DNA of 64,000 bases from Arcobacter arenosus (GTDB lineage Bacteria; Campylobacterota; Campylobacteria; Campylobacterales; Arcobacteraceae), in the NCBI RefSeq assembly GCF_005771535.1, contig NZ_VANU01000002.1:124001-188000 (forward strand), in the 5' to 3' direction. The position numbers and the translations under genes are program-made. Shown here piece after piece: positions 61,631 through 64,000 of this stretch; position 1 is the first letter of the stretch, and each line of letters begins with the position of its first letter. A model generated the notes under the pieces. The model ran no database searches, was not told the origin of the DNA, and worked only from the letters and a program-made list of their open reading frames with translations.

Positions 61631-64000
61631 ATGTTAGAAGGGAAATATCTAGATTTTTTTAATCAAATTTCACAAAAACTAAAAAAAGAGAATATCTTTA
61701 CAGATAAATTACACACTTATGCGTATGGCACTGACGCCTCATTTTACAGACTAACTCCTAAAATTGTTATCAAAACTGATAATGCAGATGAGGTGGCGAC
61801 AATTTTAGAATTGGCACATGAAATGGAACTAAGTTCTACATTTAGAGCAGCTGGAACTTCTCTTTCAGGTCAAGCAATCTCTGATTCAATTTTAATTGTT
61901 ACATCAAGAAACTTTAGAGACTTTAGAGTTTCAGATGATAAATCTTTAATCTCATTAGAACCAGGTTTAACTGGACTTGAAGCAAATAATATCTTAGCAC
62001 CATTTGGTAAAAAAATTGGGCCAGATCCAGCTTCAATTAATGCCGCGATGATTGGTGGAATTGCCGCAAATAACGCTTCTGGTATGTGTTGTGGTATTTC
62101 ACAAAACTCATACAAGACTTTATCATCAATGAAGCTTATTTTTAAAGATGGTACAAAATTAGATACAGCTTGTGAAGAATCAAAAAAAGCATTTAGAAAA
62201 TCACATGGTGACTTTTTACAAGGTTTAAAACAAATTGCATCTGATACTGTAAATGACGAAGAATTAAGAGCAAAAATTGAGAAAAAATTTAAAATCAAAA
62301 ATACTTGTGGGTATTCTTTAAATGCATTAATTGATTTTGAAGATGAGTTTGAGATTTTACAACACCTAATTATTGGAAGTGAAGGAACATTAGCTTTTAT
62401 TGAAGAGATTACTTACCAAACAGTTGAAGATTTAAAAGATAAATCAAGTGCCTTAATCTATTTTAAAGATGTTGAAGAGGCATGTAATGCTGTTACAAAA
62501 TTAAAACTTGCAAGGGAAGCAGGAACAATTATTGTTGATGCTGTTGAGTTAATGGATAGAGCAGGGCTTAGAAGTATTGAAAATGACCCAGCTATGCCCG
62601 AATACATCAAAGATTTTGATGAAAATGTCACTGCCTTATTAATTGAAACAAGAGCAGTTAGCGATGAAGCACTTGATGTACAAATTAAACAACTAGAAGA
62701 ATTATTAGCTGAATTTAAAGTAGTACGAGATATCTATTTTACTAAAGATGTAGCTGAGTATACTTTATATTGGAAAATTAGAAAAGGTTTATTTCCAGCA
62801 GTTGGAGCAGTTAGAGAACTTGGAACTACTGTTATTATTGAAGATGTTGCTTATCCTATTGAAAGATTAGCAGAAGCAACTTTAGAACTTCAAGAACTAT
62901 TTAAAAAACATGGTTACAATGAAGCACTTATTTTTGGCCATGCTTTAGAAGGGAATTTTCACTTTGTATTTACTCAAGATTTTTCAATTGAATCAGAGGT
63001 GAAAAGATATGATGCGTTTATGAATGATGTTGTAAATTCTGTTGCTGTTAAATATGAGGGAAGCTTAAAAGCTGAACATGGTACAGGAAGAAATATGGCA
63101 GCTTTCATTGAGGTTGAATGGGGTAAAACTGCATATGAAATGATGAAAAGAATTAAAAATCTTTTTGATCCAAAAAACTTGTTAAACCCAGGTGTAATTA
63201 TCAATGATGATGCAGAAGCTCACTTGAAAAATTTAAAACCAATGGCTGCAACTAACGATTTAGTAGATAAATGTATAGAATGTGGATTTTGTGAACCAAC
63301 TTGTCCTTCAAATGATATAACACTAACTCCAAGACAAAGAATTACACTAAATAGACTTATTTCACAACTAGAAAGTGAAGGAAAATTAGAAGAAGCTAAA
63401 GAGTATAAAGATCTATACCAATATGATGGAGTTGATACTTGTGCAGCTTGTTCTTTATGTGCAACAGCATGTCCTGTAAAAATTGATACAGGAGCATTAA
63501 CAAAACATCTAAGATACGAACAAATTACTCCTAGAGCAAACTCTATTGCAACAAAAATTGCAAACAATTATGCTTCAACATTAAGTGGAATGAGATTTGG
63601 TTTAGGTGGAGCAAATTTAGTTCATAAGATATTAGGAACTGCTTCTATGAATTCACTTACATCAACATTTAGAGAATGGTCAGGTGGAGCAATTCCAAAA
63701 TGGTCACCATATCTACCAAAGGCTACCAATATTGATATTACATTTGAACAAAAATCAAGTGATAAAAAAATTGTATATTTCCCATCTTGTTTAGCAAGGT
63801 CTATGGGTAAAAGTAGCGAAAGTAGCGTGGAAGAAGAACTATTTGATGTAACAGTTAGAGTTCTTAAAAAAGCTGGTTTTCAAATTTTATTTCCAGATAA
63901 TTTAAATGAACTTTGTTGTGGTACCCCTTTTGCTTCAAAAGGGTTTAAAGAACAAGAAAAAATGAAGTCGGATGAATTAGAAAAAGAGTTATTAAAAATC
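61631..64000 (+). CDS. D-lactate dehydrogenase-like FAD/Fe-S oxidoreductase (partial)
   Basis: The frame from ATG at 61631 (AGGAAAG upstream) is open to the right edge: 790 residues and incomplete. Domains: FAD-binding PCMH (about 30-220, with AAGTSLSGQAISD and NNASGM), FAD-linked oxidase C-terminus (about 250-530, with HALEGNFHF and EHGTGRN), then two ferredoxin motifs (CIECGFCEPTCPS and CAACSLCATACPVK) and the start of a CCG domain (NELCCGTPF). The D-lactate assignment rests on this layout and on lutABC and the TRAP genes; glycolate or 2-hydroxyglutarate is possible. Confidence 0.9.
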   Translation, partial: MLEGKYLDFFNQISQKLKKENIFTDKLHTYAYGTDASFYRLTPKIVIKTDNADEVATILELAHEMELSSTFRAAGTSLSGQAISDSILIVTSRNFRDFRVSDDKSLISLEPGLTGLEANNILAPFGKKIGPDPASINAAMIGGIAANNASGMCCGISQNSYKTLSSMKLIFKDGTKLDTACEESKKAFRKSHGDFLQGLKQIASDTVNDEELRAKIEKKFKIKNTCGYSLNALIDFEDEFEILQHLIIGSEGTLAFIEEITYQTVEDLKDKSSALIYFKDVEEACNAVTKLKLAREAGTIIVDAVELMDRAGLRSIENDPAMPEYIKDFDENVTALLIETRAVSDEALDVQIKQLEELLAEFKVVRDIYFTKDVAEYTLYWKIRKGLFPAVGAVRELGTTVIIEDVAYPIERLAEATLELQELFKKHGYNEALIFGHALEGNFHFVFTQDFSIESEVKRYDAFMNDVVNSVAVKYEGSLKAEHGTGRNMAAFIEVEWGKTAYEMMKRIKNLFDPKNLLNPGVIINDDAEAHLKNLKPMAATNDLVDKCIECGFCEPTCPSNDITLTPRQRITLNRLISQLESEGKLEEAKEYKDLYQYDGVDTCAACSLCATACPVKIDTGALTKHLRYEQITPRANSIATKIANNYASTLSGMRFGLGGANLVHKILGTASMNSLTSTFREWSGGAIPKWSPYLPKATNIDITFEQKSSDKKIVYFPSCLARSMGKSSESSVEEELFDVTVRVLKKAGFQILFPDNLNELCCGTPFASKGFKEQEKMKSDELEKELLKI

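Noticed and set aside
61870-63567. Minus-strand frames opposite the right-edge gene
   Set aside because: They are antisense shadows of the plus-strand dehydrogenase, which has clear FAD and ferredoxin motifs over the whole length.
1-64000. CRISPR arrays, insertion sequences, prophage or rRNA genes
   Set aside because: No regularly spaced repeats, transposase or integrase genes, phage structural genes or rRNA sequence were recognised anywhere in the window.

Overview
The window looks like a chromosomal segment of a marine or environmental Arcobacter-type bacterium (Campylobacterota, Arcobacteraceae). I infer this from the very low G+C content, the Lys/Asn/Ile-rich proteins, the dense operons with frequent TTG starts, and the gene set (HemJ, RNase J, HQW-type sensor kinases, LutABC, TRAP carboxylate transporters). 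No database search was possible, so all family names come from motif and length recognition.

Layout. 1-4035: one doubtful small ORF, an FAD oxidoreductase, queF, a HTH protein and a MATE exporter. 4028-21560: a copper-handling island of about 17.5 kb. It holds a yceI-hvfABC operon (a Cys-rich precursor peptide with its MNIO maturase and partner protein), two paralogous two-component systems, a cytochrome c-DUF411-multicopper oxidase-copZ-copA operon, a SHOCT-cytochrome c operon, and a FixH-like-cusCBA efflux operon. 21789-34534: housekeeping genes (RRM protein, gltX, rlmN, hisF, rsmA, rnj, kdsD, rluB, rarA, hemJ, phoH) with two parS-like sites. 34594-51463: mixed metabolism (hydroxyacid dehydrogenase, an SdhAB-like pair without a visible anchor, a GNAT-nitrilase fusion, an orphan TRAP binding protein, tRNA-Val, asnB, an AEC transporter, a Pit phosphate transporter, a DEAD helicase, accBC, dCMP deaminase). 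51479-64000: a lactate/carboxylate cluster with an AraC-type regulator, lutABC, a sensor kinase and response regulator, a DctPQM TRAP transporter, and a D-lactate dehydrogenase-like gene that runs off the right edge.

How the parts fit. The copper genes appear to be one regulon. Five intergenic sites carry a tandem heptamer (TCCACAC-like, 11 bp period), and in four of them the second heptamer ends exactly 8 nt before a -10-like hexamer. One of these sites, at 13704, faces no protein gene. It faces about 75 nt that can fold as a 5' hairpin, a single-stranded CUCCUCCU segment and a 3' terminator hairpin. That is the architecture of a small regulatory RNA, and I consider this candidate copper-responsive sRNA, together with the hvfABC peptide system under the same type of box, the most interesting content of the window.

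Other points of interest: an AEC transporter whose natural start seems to be ATC; an SdhA-like protein with Gln where covalent-FAD homologues have His; a perfect 17-bp inverted repeat at the end of the copper island; and short genes at 23543-23641 and 61447-61560.
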